From assembly GCA_963976795.1 (NCBI GenBank), contig CAXBLT010000002.1:186001-250000 (forward strand): a DNA stretch of 64,000 bases, given 5' to 3'. This document shows, one piece after another, positions 1 through 9,646 of the stretch (within the stretch, counting starts at the first letter, position 1; each line of letters starts with the position of its first letter). Below the pieces are notes generated by a model, which saw only the letters and a program-made list of their open reading frames with translations, did no database searches and was not told the DNA's origin. The translations under genes and the position numbers were made by a program. This stretch comes from UBA7359 sp963976795. GTDB lineage: Bacteria > Pseudomonadota > Gammaproteobacteria > Eutrophobiales > Eutrophobiaceae.

Positions 1-149
1 TATGTTGGCTTGGTTTAATTATGGTGCTGAATATCACAATAATATTGGAATATAAGAAGAGGTCCACCATTAGAAGCTTATTTTAGTAAACATGATGTAT
101 AAAAATAACCCTAAATAAACAAGAAAAAACCTAAGCCAGAAATCACGAT

Positions 150-1070
150 CTAGCATTCTGGTATACTTATTGTTCCTTTTCCTACCATAATCGCAGGGCC
201 ACCGACACGAATGATATTTTCCTTGTTTTCATTATTATCCATTTCAATAGACAATATACTTTTACGCGTTGTTTCCATACCCCTATCAATCATAAAAGTA
301 TGCCTGCCGCTTGCCACATTATCATGCCCACATAAATAACCGGTAAATGCAGGCATAGCTGAGGCTATTGGGGGGTCTTCATTAATACCAATTTCGGGGC
401 CAAGCAAACGCGCATGAAAATTTGAGGCATCGATATCAGATTGCGTTGAAAACAAAAACATGTCTTTCGCCATACATACCGGTGCTATTGATTGACTCCA
501 TGAAGAGTAATTAAACTTTGCTTTTCTTACCGCATCGAATGTTCTAATTGGTATAATCAAATATGGTTGATCTGCCGAAACCAACATCGTTTGATATTTT
601 AACTTTTCAATATCTGATTCTTCCAAACTAAGCATGTTGGCTAGTTGATCTTCCATAGGGACATAATTGTCAATAATCGGCTGCGATTTCAACTTGAACT
701 GTATGAGTTCAGGCTTTCCCTGTTCTTGTAAAATATTGACCTCAATAGCGCCAATGTTTTCTTCAAGGATTACATCTGTATATTTTTTTTCTAGTTTTAT
801 GTCGTTAATACATGCAAGTACGTAAGCACTGGCAATAATGGGAGGGCCGGCAAAGTTAATTTCCTTCGTCGGAGAATAGACATGGAGTCGTCGAGTGATA
901 TTTTCATTCTTACTTTTAGAAATAAAAACTGTTTCACTCAAATTTAGCTCTCTTGCTAATAGCTGCATAATAGAAGCATTAAGACCATCTGCATGAGGAA
1001 AGACAGCAATCTGTGCGCCATTAAATGGCCGCTTAGTAAAAACATCGATAATATAGTAATCTTGTTTCAA
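150..1070 (-). CDS. PhzF family isomerase/epimerase-like protein
   Basis: A 306-residue protein of the PhzF (diaminopimelate epimerase-like fold) family, whose members isomerise small metabolites; the substrate cannot be told from sequence. The N-terminus (YYIIDVFTKRPFNGAQIAVF, residues 6-25) is the family signature with the F-x-G-N/A-P/Q type turn, and ARELNLSETVF (about residues 39-50) carries the Glu used as general acid/base in PhzF. A second half-domain ends in GYLCGHD and a Gly-rich MVGKGT near the C-terminus. Length is normal for the family. It starts 24 bases after the nasA stop on the same strand, so it is probably the last gene of the nitrate operon, though no link between PhzF and nitrate use is established. 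Confidence 0.8.
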   Translation of the reverse strand: MKQDYYIIDVFTKRPFNGAQIAVFPHADGLNASIMQLLARELNLSETVFISKSKNENITRRLHVYSPTKEINFAGPPIIASAYVLACINDIKLEKKYTDVILEENIGAIEVNILQEQGKPELIQFKLKSQPIIDNYVPMEDQLANMLSLEESDIEKLKYQTMLVSADQPYLIIPIRTFDAVRKAKFNYSSWSQSIAPVCMAKDMFLFSTQSDIDASNFHARLLGPEIGINEDPPIASAMPAFTGYLCGHDNVASGRHTFMIDRGMETTRKSILSIEMDNNENKENIIRVGGPAIMVGKGTISIPEC

Positions 1071-1094
1071 GTTATTTTCCTAAGTTTTCTTAAT

Positions 1095-3785
1095 TTAAGC
1101 ATTACATATGCTTTCATTTAAGAGACATTTTAGTTCCGGTTTGCAACTACCACAGTTTGTCCCTGCCCTGAGTTGTTTACCAATCTCATCAATGCCATTC
1201 GGTTTAGATTCATTAATGTAATGAAGGATGGTATTTCTCCCTACGTCAAAACATGAACACACAATAGGTCCAGGATCGAGTCTATCCGGCCCGGAGGTTC
1301 CGACTAAAAGTTTGGCACGTTGATCAAAATCAACCTCTAAATGAGTGAATTGTTCGGATAACCATTTACGACCGGGCAGTTTTCCAAAATCGGATGCGGT
1401 GAAAATACAGCCCTGTAATCCTGCCTCGTCAAACCATATATAACGCTTGGTTTGATCAAGTTCATCAATGTATTCTACCCATTCATAGTCATGATTATTT
1501 TGTATTTTTTGTTTAAACCAACTCAGATGATACCTTTTAAAATCAGAAAATTCATAATGCCAGTTATCCTGTTCTCGAAGCTTTGACCAGTAAGACAATT
1601 CACCCAAGTCATGTTCTTTTCGGCTCAACATAAAACCATGCCATTTGTGTTGAACCGCCCTGATCTTTACAGGAGTATGCTTAAATTCTGGTTGCCCCGA
1701 AATAGGGTCAACATGCGGATTAACAACAGCGTCTACTCGAGCTTTGGCTGAAAATTGATTATTCCAATGCAAAGGAATAAATATTTCTCCTGCACGTTGA
1801 CGTGTTGTTATATCTGCACGTACTAAAACTTTTCCCCACTGGCTTTGTATTTCTACTAGACATGATTGGTCAATTTGAAATTTTTCAGCTGTATCAGGAT
1901 GACATTGAACAAAAGGTTCTTTGATGTGCCTTGATAATCTCGGAGATTTTCCTGTTCGGGTCATGGTATGCCAGTGATCGCGGACACGACCTGTATTCAA
2001 AATCAAGGGGAATTCTTTAGTGAGTAATTCAGCGGGTCTTTTTGGTTGAACTGAAATAAATCTCGCTTTGTTATCCGGAGTATAAAACTTACCATTTTCC
2101 AATAACCGCTTTGTACCCTCCGGGTTAATTTCATTTATCGGCCATTGCATCTCCGCTAACGAATCATAGCCAGCATTACTAATATCCATCAAACCACTAA
2201 TATCAAAATCTCTGTCGCCTGTGTTCTCAAAACCTGATAAAGCAGCATGTTCTCTAAATACATCTGCCACACTATTATACGTAAAGCCATTTTTAAAACC
2301 CATAGACTTGGCTACCTCAGCAATAATCCACCAATCAGGTTTAGCTTCACCCGCTGCTTTTAAAAATGAACGCTGGCGGGAGATACGTCTTTCTGAGTTT
2401 GTTACTGTTCCTGATTTCTCCCCCCATGCCTGTGCGGGTAATAAGATATCCGCAAACCGAGTGGTATCAGTATTGTTTACACAGTCTGAAACTATAACCA
2501 AATCACATTTTTGCATAGCAGCTTCAACAAGATCTGCATTCGGCATGCTTACAGCCGGGTTGGTTGCCATAATCCACAGAGCTTTCACCTTTCCCGCATC
2601 TATATTGGAAAATAGATCTACAGCTTTTAAACCTGGACCTTGAGCTGTATTAGGTGCCGTCCAAAACCGCTGAACACGATCTTTATCTTCGTCGCTAAAG
2701 CCCATATGTGCGGCCAATGTATTTGCCAGCCCACCAACCTCACGCCCACCCATCGCATTTGGTTGACCAGTTATAGAAAATGGCCCCATACCAGGTTTGC
2801 CTATTTTGCCTGATGCAAGATGTGCATTGATTATGCAGTTAACCTTATCGACACCACTGGAAGATTGATTAATGCCCATCGAGAAGAAACTGATTATTTT
2901 TTTAGTTTCAGAAAATAACTTATAGAACTGGGCTATAGTTTTCTCATCAACTTCGCATTCTATAGCCACGGACTTAATATCCGGCGCCGTTTTTATCGCA
3001 GTTGCCAGAGCTTCATCAAAACCATTTGTGCAAGCCTGTATATAAGCTGAATCTAAATATTTATTTTTTGATAAGTAACTTAACAGTCCATTATAAAGTA
3101 CTGCATCTGTTCCTGGCCTAATTGCCAGATGCCCATCAGCACTATCACACGAAGCCGTCCGCCGAGGGTCGATGACAAATAATTTCATCTCTTTCCCCTC
3201 CTTGGCCTTCTCCTCTCTCGCTTTTTCAATACGTTGAAATAAAACCGGATGACACCACGCAATGTTTGAACCGATCAACACAATCGCATCTGCTTCTTCT
3301 AAATCTTCATAACATAATCCCACTGTGTCACTACCGAATGCACGTTTATGACCTGCTACAGCAGAAGACATACATAAGCGAGAATTAGTATCAATATTTG
3401 CACTACCAATAAATCCTTTCATAAGTTTATTGGCAACATAATAATCTTCTGTTAGTAACTGACCAGAGACATAAAAGGCAACAGCATCAGCCCCATGTTG
3501 CTTAATCGTTTTATTAAGGCCGTCAGCAACAGCACCAATAGCAGTATCCCAACTAACCTTCTTATTATTCATGCTTGGATGAAGTAGCCTGCCTTCAAGG
3601 TCAATGGTTTCACCCAAGGCAGAGCCTTTAGAACATAAGCGTCCAAAGTTTGCGGGGTGTTCTTTATCTCCTTTAATAGTGAAAGTGGTACTTTTATTTG
3701 CCTGGACTAATACACCACAGCCAACTCCACAATAAGGGCATGTGGTTTTAACAACATCTTGTGATTTAGGCTGAAGTAATAACAT
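1095..3785 (-). CDS. nasA: Assimilatory nitrate reductase catalytic subunit
   Basis: An 896-residue molybdopterin oxidoreductase that reduces nitrate to nitrite in the cytoplasm. The N-terminus has the [4Fe-4S] motif (Cys16, Cys19, Cys23, Cys51) followed by the Mo-bisPGD catalytic domains, including the RLCMSSAVAG segment and a molydopterin dinucleotide-binding domain around residues 590-700. The C-terminal 50 residues form a BFD-like [2Fe-2S] domain (VCSCFDVG ... AGTNCGSC), as in Klebsiella-type NasA, which takes electrons from the partner flavoprotein. There is no signal peptide, consistent with the assimilatory class. It lies 3 bases after the flavoprotein gene and downstream of nirBD and nrt genes. 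Expression is expected to follow the sigma-54/NasT-controlled promoter ahead of nrtA. Confidence 0.95.
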   Translation of the reverse strand: MLLLQPKSQDVVKTTCPYCGVGCGVLVQANKSTTFTIKGDKEHPANFGRLCSKGSALGETIDLEGRLLHPSMNNKKVSWDTAIGAVADGLNKTIKQHGADAVAFYVSGQLLTEDYYVANKLMKGFIGSANIDTNSRLCMSSAVAGHKRAFGSDTVGLCYEDLEEADAIVLIGSNIAWCHPVLFQRIEKAREEKAKEGKEMKLFVIDPRRTASCDSADGHLAIRPGTDAVLYNGLLSYLSKNKYLDSAYIQACTNGFDEALATAIKTAPDIKSVAIECEVDEKTIAQFYKLFSETKKIISFFSMGINQSSSGVDKVNCIINAHLASGKIGKPGMGPFSITGQPNAMGGREVGGLANTLAAHMGFSDEDKDRVQRFWTAPNTAQGPGLKAVDLFSNIDAGKVKALWIMATNPAVSMPNADLVEAAMQKCDLVIVSDCVNNTDTTRFADILLPAQAWGEKSGTVTNSERRISRQRSFLKAAGEAKPDWWIIAEVAKSMGFKNGFTYNSVADVFREHAALSGFENTGDRDFDISGLMDISNAGYDSLAEMQWPINEINPEGTKRLLENGKFYTPDNKARFISVQPKRPAELLTKEFPLILNTGRVRDHWHTMTRTGKSPRLSRHIKEPFVQCHPDTAEKFQIDQSCLVEIQSQWGKVLVRADITTRQRAGEIFIPLHWNNQFSAKARVDAVVNPHVDPISGQPEFKHTPVKIRAVQHKWHGFMLSRKEHDLGELSYWSKLREQDNWHYEFSDFKRYHLSWFKQKIQNNHDYEWVEYIDELDQTKRYIWFDEAGLQGCIFTASDFGKLPGRKWLSEQFTHLEVDFDQRAKLLVGTSGPDRLDPGPIVCSCFDVGRNTILHYINESKPNGIDEIGKQLRAGTNCGSCKPELKCLLNESICNA

Positions 3786-3788
3786 AAA

Positions 3789-5039
3789 CTAGGCAGCAAT
3801 AGAGACTGAGGTACCTTCGCAATCTTTTGAAAGATACTCAGAGCCAAACATAATAATCTCTTTAAAAGGTGTGATATCTTGTTTTGACTGGATTAACTGC
3901 TGATACCAGAGCGAACCGCTAATATCCCCATATAAGAGCGCACCAACGAGCACATTACTTTTAATTACTAATTTTCGATATATTGCTTTCTTAGCATCAA
4001 TAAGTTTTATAACTTTACAGTTATCGTCCTCCAGGAACTGACCTGCAGAAAACAAGTGTACTCCGGTTACTTTTAACCCTGTAGCGGTTATCGAACCGGC
4101 ATAGCATACATCTTTATTACCAGACAAATAGTCCGCACAAATAGCAGCCTGTTCATATAAAGGCGCAACCAAACCATACGTTGTTTGCCTGTGCTGCACG
4201 CATTCACCTAAGGCAAAGATATCTGGATCAGAAGTCTGTAGTTGATCATTGACTAATAACCCTCGCTCACAATCAAGTCCGCTGGATTGAGCTAGTGTAA
4301 TATTGGGTCTAATACCAACGGCGATAACTACCAAATCGGCTGGTATTATCGTGCCATCTATTAGTTGCACAGACTCAATATTATCAGTGCCATTAAAACA
4401 TTGAGTGCTTGCTTCTGTTTTAATACTCAAGCCCTGATCTTCCAATGAGGAAGTTAAATTCTCTGAAGCAGTAGCATCTAATTGATTCTCCATTAAAATG
4501 GATTGCAGATGCAATACTGTGACATCCATACCACGCGTATTAAGGCCATAGGCTGCTTCAAGCCCAAGTAAACCACCACCGATGACAACTGCATTAGTGC
4601 CTGTTTTACAAAGATCGAGCATTGTACTTACATCCTCAATCGTGCGATAAGTATGTATTCCATTAAGTTCATGACCCGGTATCGGCGGTATGAACGGATT
4701 GGATCCCGTTGCGATCACCAATTTGTCGTACTCATAAATATCGCCATTGCTATCAAAGATCTGCTTCTTATCACGATCAATGGTAACAATAGTTTTTCCT
4801 TTATTAAGACTTATGTTGTGTGTTTCATACCATTCGAGTGGATGTGTAATAATATCTTCCAGAGTTTGTTCTCCGGACAATAAGGGCGATAATAAAATAC
4901 GATTGTAGCCGCCGTGTGCTTCACTACCAAAAACAGTAACATCATATGGACATGTGTCTTGTGCGCACAATTTTTCCAGAAAACGGCTGCCAGCCATGCC
5001 ATTACCAATAAGAATAAGTTTTTGTTTTTTTATTGACAT
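3789..5039 (-). CDS. FAD/NAD(P)-dependent electron donor of nitrate reductase (NasB-like)
   Basis: A 416-residue pyridine nucleotide-disulphide oxidoreductase-type flavoprotein with two Rossmann folds: FAD motif GNGMAGSRF at the N-terminus and a GGGLLGLE NAD(P)-binding motif near residue 155, then a TSDPDIFALGEC segment that binds FAD. It is related to the N-terminal part of NirB and NasB but lacks the BFD [2Fe-2S] and sirohaem regions; the BFD domain is instead on NasA. Placed between nirD and nasA, it most likely passes electrons from NAD(P)H to NasA. I chose the ATG at 5039; a TTG directly before it (5042) is the only longer alternative. NasB assignment rests on context. Confidence 0.85.
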   Translation of the reverse strand: MSIKKQKLILIGNGMAGSRFLEKLCAQDTCPYDVTVFGSEAHGGYNRILLSPLLSGEQTLEDIITHPLEWYETHNISLNKGKTIVTIDRDKKQIFDSNGDIYEYDKLVIATGSNPFIPPIPGHELNGIHTYRTIEDVSTMLDLCKTGTNAVVIGGGLLGLEAAYGLNTRGMDVTVLHLQSILMENQLDATASENLTSSLEDQGLSIKTEASTQCFNGTDNIESVQLIDGTIIPADLVVIAVGIRPNITLAQSSGLDCERGLLVNDQLQTSDPDIFALGECVQHRQTTYGLVAPLYEQAAICADYLSGNKDVCYAGSITATGLKVTGVHLFSAGQFLEDDNCKVIKLIDAKKAIYRKLVIKSNVLVGALLYGDISGSLWYQQLIQSKQDITPFKEIIMFGSEYLSKDCEGTSVSIAA

Positions 5040-5048
5040 CAAGGTTTA

Positions 5049-5408
5049 TTACTCTGCAACCTGAACCATGCTGCCAACGACCTGTACTTGATAGACGGGA
5101 ATGAATACCGAGTTGTCTTCCAGGCATTGGCCATTTATTAAATTAAAATGTTGTTTATAAATCGGTGAAGCAACTACCGGATGACCGTTCAGATCACCTG
5201 TCATGCCTCTTGATAATACATTGACTTTACTGAAAGGGTCATAGTTGCTAATAGCATAGATCGTTTCACTTCCGGATAACCGGAATAGTGCTACCTGTTT
5301 GTCATTAACTAACACACAAACGCCTACATCGTCGATCAGATCATCAAGTTGGCAAACTGTTTCCCAATTCTTGAGTTCAGCTAAATTTGAAACAGTATTC
5401 ATTGTCAT
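5049..5408 (-). CDS. nirD: Nitrite reductase (NADH) small subunit
   Basis: A 119-residue Rieske-fold protein of the NirD family, the small partner of the NirB sirohaem nitrite reductase. The Cys/His ligands of a true Rieske cluster are absent, as usual for NirD: the second ligand region reads VASPIYKQHFNLINGQCLED instead of CPxHG. Typical NirD segments are visible (VCVLVNDKQVALFRL; YAISNYDPFS). The gene follows nirB by 6 bases and precedes the NasB-like gene by about 10 bases. Two start codons (5408 and 5402) lie close together behind an AAGGA Shine-Dalgarno; the second has the better spacing. Confidence 0.93.
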   Translation of the reverse strand: MTMNTVSNLAELKNWETVCQLDDLIDDVGVCVLVNDKQVALFRLSGSETIYAISNYDPFSKVNVLSRGMTGDLNGHPVVASPIYKQHFNLINGQCLEDNSVFIPVYQVQVVGSMVQVAE

Positions 5409-5414
5409 GATTCC

Positions 5415-7943
5415 TTAAGCGCTTTCGACATACTCTTGCTGTTCTTCATGAGTTGCCGGTCTGATTTGATCGCGTTCCTGTACAAATACGACTTTATTAT
5501 CTTTCTTGTCACTATTAATAAAATGCCTGAAGCGTTTCATCTTTTCCGGATCTTCTACCGTAGTCTTCCATTCACATTGATAGGTATTAACAACCTTTGC
5601 CATCTCCTTTTCCAACTCGTAACATATGCCCAATTTGTCATCAATAATCACTTCTTTTAGATAATCCAACCCTCCCTCAAGATTATCCATCCAGGGTGCA
5701 GTACGCTGTAATTTATCGGCAGTGCGAATGTAAAACATGTAAAAGCGATCGATATACTTAATCAATGTTTCATCATCCAGATCTGATGCAAAGAGATCGG
5801 CATGGCGTGGCTTCATCCCACCATTACCGCAGACATATAAATTCCAGCCCTTCTCAGTAGCTATAATCCCGACATCTTTACTTTGCGCCTCTGCACATTC
5901 CCGTGTACAACCGGACACTGCCATCTTCAATTTATGTGGTGCGCGTAAGCCCTTGTAACGATTTTCAAGATCAATCGCCATACTGACGCTGTCTTGCACA
6001 CCGTAACGACACCAGGTACTTCCGACACAAGACTTTACTGTTCGTAATGACTTGGCATAGGCGTGCCCGGATTCAAAACCGGCATTGATCAACTCTTTCC
6101 AGATTAAAGGTAATTGATCGACGTGAGCGCCAAAAAGGTCGATACGTTGACCGCCGGTAATCTTGGTATATAAATTATATTTTTTTGCCACTTGGCCAAT
6201 AACTATTAACCTGTCTGGCGTTATCTCGCCACCAGCAACACGCGGAACAATTGAATAGGTCCCGTTCTTTTGCATATTTGCCAGAAAGTGGTCATTGGTA
6301 TCCAAAGCTAATGCATGTTCATTCTTTAAAACGTATTCATTCCAGCAAGATGCCAAAATTGATGCGACTGTGGGTTTACATACATCACAACCGTGTCCTG
6401 TTCCATGACGATCTATTAGATCTTTAAAGCTGTTAATCTGTTCAGAACGAACAATCAAATATAAATCCTGTCGCGTATAAGGAAAGTGTTCACAAAGATC
6501 AGTATTTACTTCAACACCTCGTTTTTCCAGTTCACTGTTTAATATCTGTCCAACCATGACAGAACAACCTCCACAGGTCGTTCCTGCTTTGGTACAACTT
6601 TTAAGATCAGCCAGAGTTAACACACCGCCATCGACGGCTGTAATCAGATCGCCTTTACTTACATTATTACAGGAGCAAATTTGCGCAGTATCAGGCAAGG
6701 CATCTACACCTAAGCCAATTGGGCCACTACCATCGCGATGAGGCAGGATTAAATCATCAGGATGCTCGGGTAAGGCGATACCATTTAATGAATACTGTAA
6801 TAAAGTATCGTACTCACTCGCATCACCGATCAGAACACTACCAATTAACTTAGTGCCATCGCTACTAACAACAATCTTTTTGTAAACTTCATTCGGTTCA
6901 TCGATATAAGAATAAGAACGCGCGCCCATCGTTTTAGCGTGTGCATCACCAATACTACATACATCGACCCCCATCAATTTTAACTTAGTGCTCATATCCG
7001 CACCGGTAAATACAGCTTCCTTATTCATCAAGTGGTCAGCAACAACGGCTGCCATCTGATTACCGGGGCCAACTAATCCAAATATCTGATTATTCCAGAG
7101 TGCACATTCGCCAATTGCATAAATATCTTCATCAGATGTCTGACATTGATTATTGATAACGATGCCACCACGTTGACCAACGTTCAGCTTACAATCCTTA
7201 GCCAGTTCATCACGCGGTCGAATTCCTGCTGAAAACACAATCATGTCGGTTTCAAGAAACTCGCCATCGGCAAAGACCATCTTGTGTCGACAAACATCAC
7301 CATCAATAATTTCAGTGGTATTCTTCGAGGTATGAATAGAAACGTTTAATGCTTCTATCTTTCGCTGTAGCATGTCACCACCCGCATTATCGATTTGCAC
7401 TGCCATTAAGCGCGGAGCAAATTCAACAACATGTGTTTCCAGACCGAGATTCTTTACCGCATTAGCACACTCAAGTCCAAGTAAACCACCACCAACAACA
7501 ACACCTACCTTACCCCGATTACCTGCAGCGGTGATATTCTCTAAATCTTCAATAGTACGATAGACCAAACAATCTTCACGGTCATGACCCGATACTGGCG
7601 GCACAAAAGGATAGGATCCTGTCGCTAGCACCAGTTTGTCATAACTAATATTGATGCCTTTTGCGGAGATAACGGTTTTATTATCTCTATCAATTTTTAC
7701 TGCCTTATCACCAATATGAATTGTTATCCCGTATTGTTCAAAAAAATCATCTTCGACCATGGAAAGATCGGCTGCTGTTTTACCGGAAAAATATTCTGAT
7801 AGATGGACACGATCATAGGCAGGGCGTACTTCCTCACAAAAGGTAACTATTTCAAAGTTTTCATGCGAATTATTTTCAGACATGAGTTCCAGAAACTTCT
7901 GCCCCACCATACCGTTACCAATAACTACAAGTTTCTTTTTCAT
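5415..7943 (-). CDS. nirB: Nitrite reductase (NADH) large subunit
   Basis: An 842-residue cytoplasmic assimilatory nitrite reductase that makes ammonium from nitrite with NADH. Order of domains: FAD/NAD(P) reductase (GNGMVGQKF at the N-terminus, GGGLLGLEC near 153), BFD-like [2Fe-2S] region (ICSCNNVSKGD ... AGTTCGGCS, about 428-470), a second BFD-like stretch (HGCDVCKP), ferredoxin-like half domain, then the sirohaem/[4Fe-4S] domain with CVGSTWC and CTREC pairs supplying the four cluster Cys near 640-680. Length matches the family. It begins the nirBD-nasB-nasA-phzF stretch and is 15 bases from the transporter ATPase gene, so transport and reduction are probably co-transcribed. Confidence 0.96.
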   Translation of the reverse strand: MKKKLVVIGNGMVGQKFLELMSENNSHENFEIVTFCEEVRPAYDRVHLSEYFSGKTAADLSMVEDDFFEQYGITIHIGDKAVKIDRDNKTVISAKGINISYDKLVLATGSYPFVPPVSGHDREDCLVYRTIEDLENITAAGNRGKVGVVVGGGLLGLECANAVKNLGLETHVVEFAPRLMAVQIDNAGGDMLQRKIEALNVSIHTSKNTTEIIDGDVCRHKMVFADGEFLETDMIVFSAGIRPRDELAKDCKLNVGQRGGIVINNQCQTSDEDIYAIGECALWNNQIFGLVGPGNQMAAVVADHLMNKEAVFTGADMSTKLKLMGVDVCSIGDAHAKTMGARSYSYIDEPNEVYKKIVVSSDGTKLIGSVLIGDASEYDTLLQYSLNGIALPEHPDDLILPHRDGSGPIGLGVDALPDTAQICSCNNVSKGDLITAVDGGVLTLADLKSCTKAGTTCGGCSVMVGQILNSELEKRGVEVNTDLCEHFPYTRQDLYLIVRSEQINSFKDLIDRHGTGHGCDVCKPTVASILASCWNEYVLKNEHALALDTNDHFLANMQKNGTYSIVPRVAGGEITPDRLIVIGQVAKKYNLYTKITGGQRIDLFGAHVDQLPLIWKELINAGFESGHAYAKSLRTVKSCVGSTWCRYGVQDSVSMAIDLENRYKGLRAPHKLKMAVSGCTRECAEAQSKDVGIIATEKGWNLYVCGNGGMKPRHADLFASDLDDETLIKYIDRFYMFYIRTADKLQRTAPWMDNLEGGLDYLKEVIIDDKLGICYELEKEMAKVVNTYQCEWKTTVEDPEKMKRFRHFINSDKKDNKVVFVQERDQIRPATHEEQQEYVESA

Positions 7944-7958
7944 CTTCGTCTATACCAA

Positions 7959-9641
7959 TCAGTGATTATCACAATCGGCCAGAAACGTAATCAATTCTTC
8001 CCGATATTTGTAATAATCTGGATGAGATACCAACGCTTTTCGGCTTCTAGGTCTTGGCAAGTCAACATCCATTACTTTACCAACCTTTGCATTTGGCCCA
8101 TTTGTCATCATGACAACTCTGTCGGCTAGCAATATTGCTTCATCAACATCATGAGTCACTACAATTGCAGTAACCTGAGTTCGCGTCCAGACTTCCATTA
8201 ACACTTCTTGTAACTCCCAGCGTGTTAAAGAATCCAGCATGCCAAACGGTTCATCCAGCAATAACAACTTTGGTGATAAGGCAAAGGCACGTGCAATACC
8301 AACGCGTTGCTTCATGCCATTAGATAACTCCATTGCCTTCTTATTTACATCACCACCCAAACCTACTCGATTCAAGTAGTATTCAACGATTTCCCTTCGT
8401 TCTTGCTCTGTTACATGAGGGAAAACACTTTCTACACCCAACGCGACATTTTCAAATGCTGTCATCCATGGAAACAAACTTGGGGCCTGGAACACGACCG
8501 CTCGATCCGGACCGGCGCCATAGACTTCATGCTTATCCAGAACAATACCGCCATCACTTAAGTCATTAAGTCCCGCCGTCATGGAAAGTACTGTCGATTT
8601 ACCACAACCGGAATGACCGATAATGGACACAAACTCACCTTTTCGCATATTTAGATTGAAACCATCAACAACAGTCAATGGGCCCTTTGGTGTGGGATAA
8701 GTTTTTGTGACATTAAAAAACTCAAGGTATTTAGACTCTCCAGAGTTTTTGAGAAACGGCTTAAGTGCTGCAGGCTCTTCGATGGCATTACTTGAGTTTC
8801 TTTTATCGATAGGTGTTGCCATTGGCAACTGAATAACATTATTTGTATCTGAACCTGTATTACTGATTCCCACCTTCATCAAATATTGTGTTATTTCACT
8901 ACGAAGTTGTTTGAACTTTTCATCATGATTCATCGCCGTTCTGTCACGCGGCCGTGGCAAATCAACAATAAATTCCGGGCCAAAACTTGCTTCCGGGCCA
9001 GGGTTTAACGGGATGATCCTGTCAGCCATGATCAGACCTTCATCCACATCATTTGTAATCAAGATAACTGTCTTTTTATCCTGCTCCCAAATACGAATAA
9101 TTTCATCTTGTAAGTTTGCACGCGTTAGCGCATCAAGCGCACTCAGTGGTTCATCAAGCAATAGAACATCTGGACTTGCTGCAAGCGCACGCGCGACATT
9201 GACTCGTTGGCGCATACCTCCTGAGAGTTCAGCTGGGCGACGGTACGTGGCGTGAGAAAGCCCGACCATATCAATATATTTTTCAGTATGTGCCTTACGT
9301 TTTTCGGCACTCCATTCTTTATAAGTCGTATCAACAGATAACGCAATATTGCCAAAAACGGTTAGCCAGGGCATTAATGAATAATTCTGAAAAACCACAC
9401 CTCGATCCTGACCAGGCCCAGTAATGACTTCTCCGTCTTTCATTACTTCGCCGCTATCAGGCTTGATTAATCCTGCTATAGCAGAAATTAATGTTGTCTT
9501 TCCACTACCAGAAAAACCAACAATGGCAACAAACTCACCTTCTTTAATATCAAGGTTGATATCCTTAAGAACATTCGTTCTGTCTTTGCCACTGCCATAA
9601 GATTTACTGAGATCATTAACTGTTAAAAAAGACATCTTCAT
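7959..9641 (-). CDS. Nitrate ABC transporter ATPase with two fused ATPase domains (NrtC/NrtD-like)
   Basis: A 560-residue protein with two complete ABC ATPase domains in one chain. Domain 1 has Walker A GFSGSGKT (42-49), signature LSGGMRQR and Walker B VLLLDEPLSALD; domain 2 has Walker A GHSGCGKS (near 343), signature LSNGMKQR and LLLLDEPFGMLD. Both belong to the NrtD/SsuB/TauB group. Cyanobacterial systems use separate NrtC and NrtD, with NrtC carrying a C-terminal NrtA-like regulatory domain; here that domain is absent and the two ATPases are joined by a roughly 60-residue linker. It sits 5 bases after the permease gene. It powers nitrate import at the inner membrane. Confidence 0.92.
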   Translation of the reverse strand: MKMSFLTVNDLSKSYGSGKDRTNVLKDINLDIKEGEFVAIVGFSGSGKTTLISAIAGLIKPDSGEVMKDGEVITGPGQDRGVVFQNYSLMPWLTVFGNIALSVDTTYKEWSAEKRKAHTEKYIDMVGLSHATYRRPAELSGGMRQRVNVARALAASPDVLLLDEPLSALDALTRANLQDEIIRIWEQDKKTVILITNDVDEGLIMADRIIPLNPGPEASFGPEFIVDLPRPRDRTAMNHDEKFKQLRSEITQYLMKVGISNTGSDTNNVIQLPMATPIDKRNSSNAIEEPAALKPFLKNSGESKYLEFFNVTKTYPTPKGPLTVVDGFNLNMRKGEFVSIIGHSGCGKSTVLSMTAGLNDLSDGGIVLDKHEVYGAGPDRAVVFQAPSLFPWMTAFENVALGVESVFPHVTEQERREIVEYYLNRVGLGGDVNKKAMELSNGMKQRVGIARAFALSPKLLLLDEPFGMLDSLTRWELQEVLMEVWTRTQVTAIVVTHDVDEAILLADRVVMMTNGPNAKVGKVMDVDLPRPRSRKALVSHPDYYKYREELITFLADCDNH

Positions 9642-9646
9642 TATCC

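Noticed and set aside
1..149. Possible gene end at the left window edge
   Set aside because: No frame with recognisable protein features; too short to judge.
2221..2643. Plus-strand 140-codon frame antisense to nasA
   Set aside because: Shadow of the nasA coding frame; no ribosome-binding site and no family features.
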